64,000 nucleotides of DNA from Pterois miles (GCA_947000775.1 CAMQGK010000416.1:2835001-2899000); one strand, 5' to 3'. Counted from the first letter of the stretch, positions 48,401-58,723 are shown. Notes: a model not told the origin generated them from the sequence alone. Program-made: numbers and translations.

Positions 48401-51400
48401 GGATATTTAGTTTATACATTATTTTCATTTAAAATATATAAGTGCACTGCAGTGCAGACACAAAATGTCAATTGGAGAGGCAGACCATAGGTGTTCGATA
48501 GATGTTTACTGAAGTTGAGAAATGTTATTATTGAGTTATTATTAAGCGGTTACATTTTTTCCAGATGGAGGAGAAAAAAAAAAAGAAAGTCACCCATACT
48601 ATTGGACCCCCCAAAAATCGGCGTCATATATTAGACATCGGCTGTCCTGATTCTGCTAAAAAAAAAAAAAAAATCGGCATCGGCCAAAAAAAAAAAAAAA
48701 AAACGTATCGGTCAACGTCTAATTTCGATGATGCCAAACATGACTGTGCTACTATCAAAATGTACCAAATGTAGCCACCACACATTGTATAATTCTTGGA
48801 GGAGACATAAACTGTGTCATGAACATCCTGCTGAACTGTTCAAAGCCCAAAGTTGCCTAACTCTCAAAGATGGCCACAGCACTTACATCATTTATGAAGG
48901 GCTATGGAGAATACGATCCTGGAGATTTTGACACTCAGGCGTCAGAGCTTACTCATGTTTCTCCCATGTACATCAGACTTACTCGAGGAAGCATTTTTTA
49001 TAGACAAAGCCCAATATTCAATCCAATATTGGTATCGGTGCATCCTCCTCCATTTATGACCATACAAATCAACTCACAAAGCTACTTTTAAATCATACTA
49101 CTTTAAACTACAGACATCAGAATTAGGGATGTTAATAATTAACCGTTTAACCGTTAACCAATACTAAGCATTTTAAGGTTTGGTGCTGTTAAAAGGCATA
49201 TCAATAATTAATCAACAAGATCAGCAAAACTAAGAGGAGCAGCTCAACACTTTAAGGAGAAAAGCTGGTCCACCTTAAGAGAGTCTGAGCCAGCACAGAT
49301 ACAGGAAGTTGGCTCCAGTCTTGAGGGGAGGAGTTGTAGCCTCGTAGCATTTATTCACAAACAAATAAACAGTACACACACTGTCTGCTACAGTTACATT
49401 CACAGCTATAACGCCACCAACAAACCCACACTCACCACCGCCACACACACACAGTCTGTCAGAAACTTGCTAAAGTTACACCGGGCAGACACACAGCGCA
49501 CGTAGCTGTTACAGTAACTCTCCCAACGGTGAGCTGGAGACAGTGAACGCAACACTGTGGCTGCCACAGTAGCTCTCCTGATGGTGAACTGGAGACAGCA
49601 AACGCAGCACCATGGCTGCCACAGTAGCTCTCCTGACAGTGAACTGGGGACAGTGAGCGCAGCAATGTGGCTGCTACAGTAACTCTCCCGATAGTGACCT
49701 GAAGACAGTGAACGCAGCACCGTAGCTGCTTCAGTAACTATCCTGATGGTGAACTGGAGACGGTGAATGCAGTACCATGGGTGCACAACAAATCTCCAAA
49801 TGGTGAACTAGAGACAGTGAACACAGCACTGTGGCTACTACAGTAACTCTCCTGATGGTGAACTCGAGATGGGGAAGTAATACTAATATTTTGCAATATA
49901 AAAACATGAAGATATGCATCATCAAGACAAAAACTGTATCACAATATTTTGGGGATGTGATAAGTTTGTTTTGAAATACGCTACTTTGGCTCTGATCAGC
50001 CTCCTCTCTCTGTCAGTGCTCTCCACTCAGTCTCCACTGTGTAGTCTGACTTAATGTCCCGCCCACAGTACAATCTGATATGTTACACTTCATTAGCAAT
50101 AGCCAATCAACACTGAGGATTACCATGCTTCATACAGGCAGCAGAAGACACAGACACAGCCGAGAGCTGCAGCAGTGAGCCGAGCTGTGTTCTCTCCTCT
50201 GTCAAAGTTGTAATGAATCTGCTGAAGTTGGAAAAACACCACAATCTTCCACCACGATCTACTTATATGATGACAAGCATGTCCAGTTTCCCTGTTACAA
50301 CGCTGAAAATGTCTGAATAATGCACGTTGTTGCAATGACATACAGTCAACTATAAGGAGATAATAGAGCATTTATATAGCCTTAGTTATATCTCTAATTC
50401 ATGTTGGTTGCAGTGCAATTGAAACTTGTTTTAGCAGCTGACTTGTGAACGTAACATTATTCACTGTATGAGTTGGTCTTTTTACATGAACGCTGACATG
50501 AATAACATGAGCTAATGTAGAGCGTTGGAAAGCTACAGAATACGATAACGAACGTCAATAAGCTCATTTGTCGTGACCCCACTCCAGGGTGCTGTGAGAT
50601 ATTGTAAGGGGTGCTGTGGAAAATTATCCAATTTTCTTAATTGGTATAAAAAAAAATCAATAACATGTCATTGTCAAGTGACTGTGCTTTAAAAGTAATG
50701 TATTGTCACTAGGTGGCAGCAGTTACCTAAGTTGCCTTAATACTTTGAGACAGGAGACATGACACAGCTAGAGTGATGCATGAGACAGGGAGAGACAGCG
50801 ATGGAGCCGTTTTTGAAAAGGAAAAATCCGAACTCCGGACAGGGCCCGGGGACAAAATTCAGACCCCGATGAAGGGTCTAGTATGGGAGGGACTCAAAAG
50901 AAAGCAAAGACCGCTAAGACGAAGCACGACAGCGAAAGCTATCTTTCACTCAGATTTACTTTCACCGGGGATGCGACAGCACCCAGGACATCAGGTTTGT
51001 GTTCACCTAAGCCCAGGTTTCACACTGAGTGAGTATGCATAAATTACGAGACCGTATTGTCATTATTAGGCTAAAAAGCGTCATTTTATATTTTTGGTTG
51101 GTGGTGTGCCACAGGGTTTTTAAATATAAAAAATGTGCCGTGGCTCAAAAAAAGTTGAAAAACACTGTATTACACTACATTGTGCTATCTAATATGAGAA
51201 TATAGGCGACATTTACAAAAGAATTAGACAGTTCTGAAGACTGAAATGTATATTTCACTCCACCATCCCAGCTAAGATTTGCTTCATACAGTAGATGTAC
51301 TGAAGTTTTTCAGCTGGGCATGTGGCAACTGTTGGATAACATAAGAGTCTGTCCAAACACAAAATGAGTACATTTCATTTAGTTAGTTTGCTAATAGCTC

Positions 51401-53684
51401 AATAATGTAATGAACTGGTATTTTAGAACTGATGGAACAGGTGATGGATCTTATTGCAGGTTTATTTGGAAAGATAAAAAGGTAAAAAGATAACATTACA
51501 AATAGAAAATATGCAAACACGCTTTAAAAACAGATGCAGTCGCACCTGGCGGTACAATGAGCTGGTTGGCTTATTATTAACATGGTGAGTTTCCATGCAA
51601 CGTAGCGGTGGATGCCTCACTCATTCAGCAGCCTTGTTATAGTCATTTAACAACACTACGTTGTCCGTCACCATCACGTCATCTACTGCTTTTTTGTTCC
51701 TCACTGCAGACGGTCAGCAGCTTCTGCATCTCAAAGTCTTGCCACATACCCATGTTGTTTGAATTGTTTGTCATTCACCTCCAATGGAGCTGAAAACATT
51801 CCTGCTGTTTGTTTCACCTACAGCGACCTGTGACAGTTGCGTCATGAACTGTACATCCTCATTTTCAACCGAATAGGTTTGGTCTGCTCTGTTTGTTAGC
51901 GACCCTGGTCTGACCCACCTCCCGACCTCGGTCGCAAAGTCAATTCAGTCAACACGGGTTAACCCTTTCATACACACAGTCAACCCCTGGTTGAGTCCTC
52001 AGTGTGAATCCCATTGTTCTGTATTTATGTCTAATTATGTATGCTAGCTATACTACTACTACAGTTGTGCTCAAAAGTTTACATACCCTGGTGGAATTTA
52101 TGATTTCATGGCCATTTTCAGAGAATATGAATGATAACACAAAAACTTTTTTTTTTCACTCATGGTTAGTGGTTGGGTGAAACCATTTATTGTCACTGTG
52201 TTTACTCTTTTTAAATCATAACAGAAACTTCCCAAATGACCTTGATCAAAGTTTACATACCCTGGTGATTTTGGCCTGATAACATGCACACAAGCTCACA
52301 CAAAAAGGTTTGAATGGCAGCTAAAGGTACCCTTCCTCACCTGTGACCTGTGAGTATCTGTGCTCCCAACAGACCCTTGCATCTTTCATCCAGTGCTGCA
52401 CTGACTTTTCTGAATTCTGAGTCATGGGGAAAGCAAAAGAGCTGTCAAAGGATCTATGGGAAAAGGTAATTGAACTGTATAAAACAGGAAATTGATATAA
52501 AAAGATATCCAAGGAACTGAGAATGCCAATCAGCAGTGTTCAAACTCTGATTAAGAAGTGGAAAGTGAGGGATTCTGTTTAAACCAAACCACGGTCAGGT
52601 AGACCAACAAAAATTTCTGCCACAACTGCCAGGAAAATTGTTAGGGATGCAAAGAAAAACCCACAAATAACTTCAGCTGAAATACAGGACTCAATGAAAA
52701 AATGTGGTGTGGCTGTTTCAAGATGCACAATATGGACACACTTGAAGAAAAATGGGCTGCATGGTTGAGTCGCCAGAAGAAATCCATTACTATGCAAATG
52801 CCACATAGTAGTCCGCTTACAATACGCCAAACAGCACAGAGACAAGCCTGAAAACTTCTGGAACAAAGTAATTTGGAGTGATGAGACCAAAATTGAACTT
52901 TCTGGCCACAACCATGGCTACATTGGCTGCATTTGGAGAGGAGTCAACAAGGCCTATGATGAATGGAACACTGTTCCCACTGTGAAACATGGAGGTGGAT
53001 CGCTGATGTTTTGGGGATGTGTGAGCTACAAAGGCGCAGGAAACTTGCTCAGAATTGATGGCAAGATGAATGCAGCATGTTATCAGAAAATACTGGGGGA
53101 AAATTTGCACTCATCAGCCCGGAAGCTGTGCATGGGACGTACTTGGACGTTCCAACATGACAACAAGCCCAAGTCCACCTGTCATTGGTTACACCAGAAT
53201 AAAGTGAAGGTTCTGGAGTGGCCGTCTCAGTCTCCTGACCTCAATGTCATTGAGCCACTCTGGGGAGATCTCAAACGTGCAGTTCATGCAAGACAGCCCA
53301 AGAATTTACAGGAACTGGAGGCTTTTTGCCAAGAAGAATGGGCTTTACCATCAGAGAAAGTAAAGAACCTCATCCACAACTACCACAAGAGACTTCAAGT
53401 TGTCATTGATGTTAAAGGAGGCAATGCAAGGTATTAAGAACTGGGGTATGTAAACTTTTGATCAGGGTCATTTGGGAAGTTTCTGTTGTCATTATGATTT
53501 GAAAAGAGTAAACACAGTTGTTTGACAATAAATTGTTTCACCCAACCACTAACCGTGAGTGGAAAAAAAGTTTTTGTGTCATGTCATCATTCATATTCTC
53601 TGAAAAATGGCCAAGAAATCATAAATTCTGCCAGGGTATGTAAACTTTTGAGCACAACTGTATAATAAATTTACTGTGTGTACA

Positions 53685-53744
<60 letters not shown>

Positions 53745-55106
53745 ATATATACAGTACAGACCAAAAGTTTGGAGTTCAATGAGTTTCCTTTCTTTTCATG
53801 ACTATTGACATTGTAGATTTACACTGAAGGCATCAAAACTATGAATTAACACGTGGAAATATGTACTTAACAAAAAAGTGTAAAACAACTGAAAATACGT
53901 TTTATATTCTAGTTTCATCAAAGTAGCCACCTTTTGCTCTGATTGCTGCTTTGCACACACTCTGCATTCTCTTGATGAGCTTCAAGAGGTAGTCACCTGA
54001 AATGGTTTTCACTTCACAGGTGTGCCCTTTCAGGTTTAATAAGTGGGTTTTCTTATATATATATATATCCTATAAATGGGGTTGGGACCATCAGTTGTGT
54101 TGTGCAGAAGTCAGGTGGATACACAGCTGACAGTCCTACTGAATAGACTGTTAGAATTTGTATTATGGCAAGAAAAAAGCAGCTAAGTAAAGAAAAACGA
54201 GTGGCCATCATTACTTTAAGAAATGAAGGTCAGTCAGTCTGAAAAATTGAGAAAACTTTGAAAGTGTCCCCAAGTGTAGTCGCAAAAACCATCAAGCGCT
54301 ACAAAGAAACTGGCTCACATGAGGACCACCCCAAGAAGAAGACCAAGAGTCACCTCTGCTGCGGAGGATAAGTTCATCCGAGTCACCAGCCTCAGAAAAG
54401 GTTAACAGCAGCTCAGATTAGAGACCAGGTCAATGCCACACAGAGTTCTAGCAGCAGACACATCCCTAGAACAACTGTTAAGAGGAGACTGTGTGAATCA
54501 GGCCTTCATGGTAGAATAGCTGCTAAGAAACCACTGCTAAGGACAGGCAACAAGCACAAGAGACTTGTTTGGGCTAAAGAACACAAGGAATGGACATTAG
54601 ACCAGTGGAAATCTGTGCTTTGGTCTGATGAGTGCAAATTTGAGATCTTTGGTTCCAACCACGGTGTCTTTGTGCGACGAAGAAAAGGTGAACGGATGGA
54701 CTCTACATGCCTGGTTCCCACCGTGAAGCATGGAGGAGGAGGTGTGATGGTGTGGGGGTGCTTTGCTGCTGACACTGTTGGGGATTTATTCAGAAATGAA
54801 GGCATACTGAACCAGCATGGCTACCACAGCATCTTGCAGCAGCATGCTATTCCATCCGGTTTGCATTTAGTTGGACCATCATTTATTTTTCAACAGGACA
54901 ATGAGCCCAAACACACCTCCAGGCTGTGTAAGGGCTATTTGACCAAGAAGGAGAGTGATGGGGTGCTGCGCCAGATGACCTGACCTCCACAGTCAGTTGG
55001 AAGACCATTTCAGGTGACGACCTCTTGAAGCTCATCAAAAGAATGCAGAGTGTGCAAAGCAGTAATAATAATAATAATAAATAAAGAAAACTCTTTTGGT
55101 CTGTGC

Positions 55107-55177
<71 letters not shown>

Positions 55178-56565
55178 TGTATATGTATATATACATATAT
55201 ACACATACACACATACACACACATACGGTATATACAATCTTACTTTTCTATAATATTTCTGTCTTGCTTTGTTCATCTGTATGTATATCTGTGCTTCTGT
55301 TTGAACAAATATAAAAGTGGGAAAGTGGACAAGCTTGTACTTTCAGATGCTGTGCAAATATGACATGATGTCCCAATAAAACAAATGTGTTAAAAATAAA
55401 AAAGATAATAGTTATATAGCCCGTTAATAATATGTAAAAACAAAAAGCTCTTTTATTATAACTCACAAGTTTTTAGCCTGCTACTTTACCTCTCCACGTG
55501 CAGACCTGACCAAGCAGTTTGCACCTTCAGCCTGTGATAATCACATCCATGTCATGGAGGTTAACTTAAAGCATTCAATGAGCAACAAGGAAAACAATAA
55601 ATGTTCTGAGGAAAATATAGGTTTGTTCTCTGAAATAAATTATTTTGAGCTGAAATGACTAGGAGATTAATAAACAGATTAAAAAAAAATCAAGCTGCAA
55701 CTATTTTGATGATTGATTGATGATTACTCATTTTTAAACAAACGTTCACTTGTTCCAGGTTGTCAATTACGTGGATTTGCTGCATTTCTTCATTTAATGA
55801 CAGATGACGAAATTTTGTGGTTGCTCAAATACAACATACATGAACCTGGAGTTATGTATTCGAATTCTGATTTGACTCATCAGATTAGCCTTCAGAGACG
55901 TTATGTATCTGGGACATTTTTTTCACTGCCCTGTCCATTCTGGACAATTGTGGTCGTCATAAAACCATGCCGACCAGCCCACAGGACAATCACGACACAA
56001 CACTAGCTGGATCAAATGTTCAGTGGGCCTACTAATACGGATAAGGTAGCTGCTAACAGCGCAGTGAGCAGCAGGATCTGGAGCTGGTGAGCAGCGGGAT
56101 CTGGAGCTGCTGACAACCTGCAGCTTCAACGAGCGGCTTCACGTCAGCAGCAGCATCTTAATCCCATCACGAGCTTCCAGCCGAACAGGCTCACTCAGCC
56201 CAGATCCACCACGACTACAAGGAAACATGTCGGACCGCCGTGTCGTGTGTAAATGGACAAACAAAGAAACGTTACCGTTTGAACATCGTCTCCATGTCCT
56301 TAATCTGCTTGCGGGAGAACTCCTTGAACTCCGTGTAGGGGTTGAAGACGCGGGTCAGTCGAGGAGCAGCGTTGCCCTCGTTGATGTCCTGCCTGCGGGT
56401 CAGTTTAGCGGACAGCTCAGAGGACGAGTCACCGCAGGCTTCCTCGGCCTCCTGCGGTTTGGGTCGGACCGGGCTCTGGCTCTGGTCGGGCTCCGGCATC
56501 GGCTCAGTCTCCTTAGTAGCAGCAAGCCGCGACTGCAGCTTCCTCGCCAGCTCTTCAGACGCCAT
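36047..56565 (-). CDS. efhd1/efhd2: Swiprosin (EF-hand domain protein EFHD1/EFHD2), complete, 4 exons
   Basis: Coding exons 56565-56276, 40238-40091, 38411-38277 and 36181-36047, all with GT-AG introns, join in frame to 235 residues; the family is about 240. Seen: a variable acidic N-terminus from MASEELARKLQSRL; the family hallmark VFNPYTEFKEFSRKQIKDME; EF-hand 1 loop DTGKDGFIDLME (99-110); EF-hand 2 loop DEDFDGKLSFRE (135-146); the block FLLIFRRAAAGELQEESGL; and a basic-acidic coiled coil at the C-terminus (about 192-235). Swiprosins bind calcium and F-actin; EFHD2 acts in the cytoskeleton and immune-cell signalling, EFHD1 at mitochondria. Paralogue assignment is unsettled: MASEEL, DINEG, LMALA and SKFEAE recall EFHD1, while KEFSRKQIKDME and LQSTF recall EFHD2. 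Confidence 0.93.
36317..36720 (+). mobile_element. hAT-like element fragment with (ATCT)n
   Basis: Starts TAGGGGTGTCGCAATATACT, a common hAT-type end. Contains (ATCT)n at 36414-36457. The inner part AAACCAGCACAAAAATG, GAACAGACACATCA(T/C)ATTAC and CAGTACTCGGGATAA matches 44930-45130. Confidence 0.6.
37640..37835. repeat. (CT)-rich simple sequence
   Basis: Long CTCTCT/CACT-rich tract in swiprosin intron 3. The open frames across it are low complexity. Confidence 0.9.
37903..37975 (+). repeat. hAT-type terminus, isolated
   Basis: TAGGGATGCACCAATGCCAC followed by a T-run and GACCAAGTACTTACATTTG is a typical left end of a fish hAT MITE. No matching right end was found nearby. Confidence 0.45.
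38277..38411 (-). CDS. efhd1/efhd2: Swiprosin coding exon 3
   Basis: A 135-base, phase-0 exon. It starts FLLIFRRAAAGELQEESGL and continues with ARLSEINVSTEGVMGAKDFF to EAK. Acceptor TTCCTGCAG, donor GCCAAG then GTACTC. Confidence 0.94.
38700..39240. repeat. Dispersed fish repeat, partly shared with 20980-21150
   Basis: 38995-39170 matches the nlrx1 intron copy in order. The preceding part (GAAGACTCTGGCCAATCACA) appears to belong to the same element. Confidence 0.5.
40091..40238 (-). CDS. efhd1/efhd2: Swiprosin coding exon 2 (both EF-hands)
   Basis: Acceptor TTTGGTTTGTAG, donor AGAGAG then GTGAGC. It encodes residues 97-146 with both calcium loops. All liganding positions are acidic or otherwise suitable, with Glu at position 12 of each loop, so calcium binding should be kept. 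The linker LMMEKLGAPQTHLGLKNMI is nearly invariant in the family. Confidence 0.95.
40485..41345 (+). mobile_element. Rex1/CR1-like LINE fragment split by an insertion
   Basis: Left part: EILLVGPKAKREKLSS, then VTSLGIVLDSDLSLKSHIN. Right part after the insertion: VTKTS, HLRNIA, then FISSRLDNCNVLYTGLPERT. Both are RT palm-to-thumb sequences of the CR1/L2/Rex1 group in plus orientation. 40664-41169 is foreign. Confidence 0.8.
40664..41169. mobile_element. MITE nested in the Rex1 fragment
   Basis: Starts GGTGCGTTTACATGGACA and ends CAAATTTGTAAACATAGCG-like sequence when both ends are read outward; the ends share TGTTTACA-like inverted blocks. Repeated GATC(C/G)GAT motifs lie inside. Removing it restores the LINE frame SLKSHIN to VTKTS. 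Confidence 0.65.
41350..41638. repeat. Degenerate AACTAGCTAA minisatellite
   Basis: Repeats of ACACCTAACTAGCTAA, CAGTTAACTAGTTGACTA and close variants. Higher-order units of about 70 bases are visible twice (GTTAACTAGTTGACTACAG). Confidence 0.85.
41640..42830. other. Swiprosin intron 1 stretch without recognised feature
   Basis: No coding frame with family resemblance. Sequence complexity is normal. Confidence 0.45.
42831..44403 (+). mobile_element. Tc1-like transposon with its middle replaced by a SINE
   Basis: 42999-43430 encodes a Tc1 N-terminus (MSMEEKLTDDGKSIRAIAQT, GTGRPRKTSAVNDRNIVNTV, YNDEAQNFWDKV). 43430-43800 is a Mermaid-type SINE. 43800-44180 resumes with the block before the last catalytic residue (PSSCSKTMRPKHTENN in one frame) and LKGETPRNKQQLKEAAVKTW. 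The right terminal repeat, about 44370-44403, reads CAAAGGGTTCACATGC and ends CAACTG before TA. The left terminal repeat is missing. Confidence 0.8.
43433..43797 (+). mobile_element. Mermaid-type SINE inside the Tc1 copy
   Basis: GGGGCTGCACGGTGCAGTCA, then GTTTGCGTGTTCTCCCCGTG, GTCCAAAGACATGCAATTTA and GCCCTGCGATGGACTGGCAA. The last motif occurs twice near the end. Confidence 0.85.
44815..45430 (+). mobile_element. hAT-like element fragment
   Basis: Starts TAGGGGTGTCACGATTTTG with ATCGATTGATTG repeats. The inner part matches 36490-36700. A stretch near 45160-45250 loosely resembles 20460-20580. Confidence 0.5.
46090..46134 (-). mobile_element. SINE tail fragment inside the Tc1
   Basis: AGAAGATAGTCCTTTATTCG then CCCACAATGGGGAAATTTAA, the reverse of the SINE tail, followed by a T-run. 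It splits the transposase frame after ELNVH; the frame resumes with FSTIS/LQRRF. Confidence 0.75.
46227..46500 (+). mobile_element. tRNA-derived SINE, 5'-truncated, inside the Tc1
   Basis: Begins at the GGACCAAAAACTGAATGTGA block, so the tRNA head is lost; the rest of the body is present, ending GGGGATTAATAAAGG. Same family as 21856. Confidence 0.8.
48030..48725 (-). mobile_element. hAT-like element, inverted relative of 58724-59460
   Basis: On the minus strand it begins near TTAGACGTTGACCGATACG and contains GCCGATGCCGA, AATTGACATTTTGTGTCTGC and the MSQSKLY start codon region (48213-48193 in reverse). The same blocks occur in the other copy. Poly-A runs lie at 48660-48705. Confidence 0.6.
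49504..49872. repeat. 55-bp minisatellite, about seven copies
   Basis: The unit starts GCTGCTACAGTAACTCTCCT, continues GATGGTGAACTGGAGACAGT and ends GAACGCAGCACTGTG. Copies are in register with 5-20% differences. 55 is not a multiple of three, so open frames across it rotate through all frames. Confidence 0.9.
50578..51172 (+). mobile_element. hAT deletion derivative with transposase N-terminus
   Basis: The left part has CAGGGTGCTGTGAGATATTG; the right part has GTGCCGTGGCTCAAAAAAAG and GAAAAACACTG. In between, from 50801, there are coding remains ATGGAGCCGTTTTTGAAAAG (MEPFLKRK), SELRTGPGDK and, in another frame, GGTQKKAKTAKTKHDSESY followed by TFTGDATAP-like sequence. These recall the start of ZBED/hAT transposases. 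The rest of the gene is gone. Confidence 0.65.
51180..52060. other. Swiprosin intron 1 stretch without recognised feature
   Basis: No gene or named repeat was seen. Confidence 0.45.
52062..53660 (+). mobile_element. Tc1-like transposon with ~200-bp IR/DR ends, almost intact
   Basis: Outer ends are CAGTTGTGCTCAAAAGTTTA on the left and its complement on the right, next to TA on both sides (52060-52061 and 53661-53662). Inside each end, about 180 bases in, a second copy of AAAGTTTACATACCCTGG occurs (about 52249-52266 and 53443-53458), the IR/DR layout of Sleeping Beauty-like elements. Length 1599 bases. Confidence 0.92.
52424..53437 (+). pseudogene. Tc1-like transposase, full length, three in-frame stops
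   Basis: One uninterrupted reading frame of 338 codons from ATG to TAA with no frameshift, but stops at codons 24 (TGA), 53 (TAA) and 115 (TGA). Seen: an N-terminal helix-turn-helix region (ISKELRMPISSVQTLIKKWK), a GRPTK linker, WSDETK with the first catalytic Asp, HDNKPKSTC with the second, and SPDLNVIEPLWGDLK with the final Glu. The C-terminus GGNARY matches the usual Tc1 ending. Confidence 0.9.
53683..53742. repeat. (CA)n microsatellite
   Basis: About 28 CA units between two Tc1 elements. Confidence 0.95.
53752..55108 (+). mobile_element. Second Tc1-like transposon, different lineage, internally deleted
   Basis: The left end CAGTACAGACCAAAAGTTTG follows TA; the right end CTTTTGGTCTGTGCTG is its degenerate complement. 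Transposase from 54165: MARKKQLSKEKRVAIITLRN, a stop, then after frameshifts AAKKPLLRTGNKHKRLVWA, WSDECKFEIFGSNHGVFVRR, VMVWGCFAADTVGDLF and QQDNEPKHTSRL. The part with the last catalytic residue is deleted; the frame jumps to VCKAV. Confidence 0.88.
55113..55215. repeat. (TA)n microsatellite with CA-rich end
   Basis: About 30 TA units directly at the Tc1 right end, then ACACATACACACATACACAC. Confidence 0.95.
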
Positions 56566-56720
56566 GGTGGGGTAGCACCGCTCACTGAGGCTTAGTGGAG
56601 CTTGACAGCAGTCTTGGTCTCCGGTCTCTGGTCTCTCGTCTCCAGTGCCAGTCTGTCTCTAAGTGCCCTCAGCCCACCGACGAGAGAGACAACGGTGCTT
56701 CCGGTCGCACATTTCAAAAT
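56040..56720. promoter_or_regulatory. CpG-rich region over swiprosin exon 1, probable promoter
   Basis: This stretch is visibly richer in G, C and CG dinucleotides than its AT-rich surroundings. It covers coding exon 1 and about 150 bases upstream. No TATA box is seen at a convincing place. A CpG-island promoter is the simplest reading; the exact start site is not visible. Confidence 0.5.
56276..56565 (-). CDS. efhd1/efhd2: Swiprosin coding exon 1
   Basis: The ATG at 56565 is in good context (GCGTCTG follows, with a Kozak-like G at +4). It encodes 96 codons plus two bases: a Gln/Pro/Glu-rich low-complexity region, SSELSAKLTRRQDINEGN, and the conserved VFNPYTEFKEF segment. The donor AAACG then GTAACG splits an Arg codon completed by exon 2. 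Confidence 0.92.
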
Positions 56721-58220
56721 AAGACGGTCATCTTTCACAAATATACAGTAGTGCTCTCAATGGGGGTTCCGAGTTCGTTTTGTTTTGTTTCGACATCTGT
56801 TGTCACTGATTTTTTTTTTCGAAATGTAATACCAGTTTAGGCTGGTCTGAGGTTGCTCATGCGGGTAGTGCGACGTGAAGCATGTCAGAGGAGCTGGATG
56901 GTTACTGAGCCTGACATAGTCTAATGTTATTCATCACTAAGAAGGATGATACAACTGTTAGAAGAAAGCCTACAAACAAAGCAAAAATGTCTATGAACAA
57001 TGTTTTGACAGGCTCTTTCAAATGGGTAAAAAAAAAAATTATAATTAAAAACTTTTGTGGAAAAAAAGTCAACTAAATTGGGCCACAATGTTCAGCTATT
57101 ATGGCTCACATACATAGAAGTTACACAAAAATTTAATGTGCAGAACAGGTTCATAGGTCTAAATATGTATCCAAGCAAAATCTGTGTGTTCTCTTTTTAA
57201 ATGATGTGTTGTAGACATTGTTTGAAGGGAGTAAAGGACAAGACAAGACCTGACTAAATAGATGTAGCTAGGGGAATGTTCATGCTTTTAGGTGTTTTGG
57301 ATTTTGTTCGAAGATGTTAGAATTTTCTTGCTTCACAGCAGCTTGCTGCTCCTAAATATTTAGGATGGGTTAATGCAGAGGTCACATTTCATGTTCAGTA
57401 TGTACATGTTCTGAAGGGCATAGTAATACAGGTGGTTTGAGGGCCCAGCCACTAGGGGCGCTACTGTAGACTTGGCCAGAGTAGAGTCTACTTGTTTTCA
57501 TGGGAGAGAAGTAGAGACAGCATTCCAAGAGTTTGTTTTTTATTCATCTGTTCAATAAATAAACAAATATAAACAATATTTATATGTTGGACAGTTTGTT
57601 TCTGTTTGTAACCTGTGTATATAATGTTGCCAGTGATGCATACAGTTTTTCTTAATAATTAAGTTTGTAGCAAATTAGGTCATCTTAGCCCACTGTGGCT
57701 ATAGGATAATATTCAATTGCATGTTACATTGTTAGCTTGTGCTATAAGTTGTAAGCTACTAGATATTCACAGCTAATGAAAGCTATTGCATTTATTATAG
57801 GTGATCTGTCGTCAATTGCTTTCCTGTACTGTTTACTTTCAGAACCACACACACCTCACATACACACACACTGTGTATTGCATTAAAGTGCAGTAAACTG
57901 ATCAACGATCTCAGGCTTTCTTATTCACATCAACTCTTGGGGGAACATAGTGAGAGCATTCTAACAGATGAACAGCTGGATTTGAATTAATGAGCCTCCA
58001 CAACAAATAGTCCTTTGAGCCAGATTTTGATAATTATGGAGTAGCTATAGATTACATTCCCCCATGTGAGGATGTGCGACCGCACAGGCAAGTGCGCCAA
58101 CCAGGGTGGATGGATGATAATGAAGGGTACACCCTACCACAGGCAGTAAGCTACACTGTAGGTGCCGCTGCAATGAGGGAAGAGTCCAGTTGGAGCAGTG
58201 AGAGAGGGAGTTGCCGAGAC
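56720..58220. other. Region upstream of the swiprosin gene, no further gene seen
   Basis: AT-rich, no long coding frame with family resemblance and no recognised repeat. Confidence 0.45.
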
Positions 58221-58225
58221 GACGC

Positions 58226-58716
58226 CCTCAGTAACTCTGTACCTCAATACCTCAGTACTTCAGTACCTCAGTGCCTCAATACTTCAGTAACACAGTACCC
58301 CAGTGCCTCAATTTCTCAGTACCTCTGTAAGTCAGTACATAAGTATCTCAATAACTCAGTACCCAATAACTCTGTAACTAAGTAAGTCAGTACCTCAGAA
58401 AATCAATACCTCAGTACCACAGTACCTACCTCAGTACCTCATACTTGATTAACGCAATACCTCAGTACCTCAGTAAATCAATACCACAGTAACTCTGTAT
58501 ATGAGTACCTCAGTAACTTAGTACTTCAGTATCTCAGTACCTTATACCTATGTAACTTAGTACCTCAGTAATTCAGTACCCCAGTACTTCAATAACTCAG
58601 TAACTCAGTAAGTGCATTAGTAACTCATTACCTCAGCAACTCAATACTTCATTACCTCATTATGTCAATACCTCAGTAACTCAATAGCTCAGTAACTCAT
58701 TACCTCCGTAATACTA
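58226..58716. repeat. Degenerate 9-bp satellite, left arm
   Basis: Dozens of copies of CAGTACCTC, CAGTAACTC and variants (AATACCTCA, CATTACCTC). Open frames across it are meaningless. Confidence 0.9.
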
Positions 58717-58723
58717 GAGGTCG

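Noticed and set aside
49406..49786. 126-codon minus-strand open frame
   Set aside because: Produced by the 55-bp minisatellite, which rotates through frames; no real protein signature.
55035..55363. Several Ile/Tyr-repeat open frames on both strands
   Set aside because: Direct read-through of a (TA)n microsatellite.
56227..56595. 122-codon plus-strand open frame over swiprosin exon 1
   Set aside because: Antisense shadow of a GC-rich coding exon.
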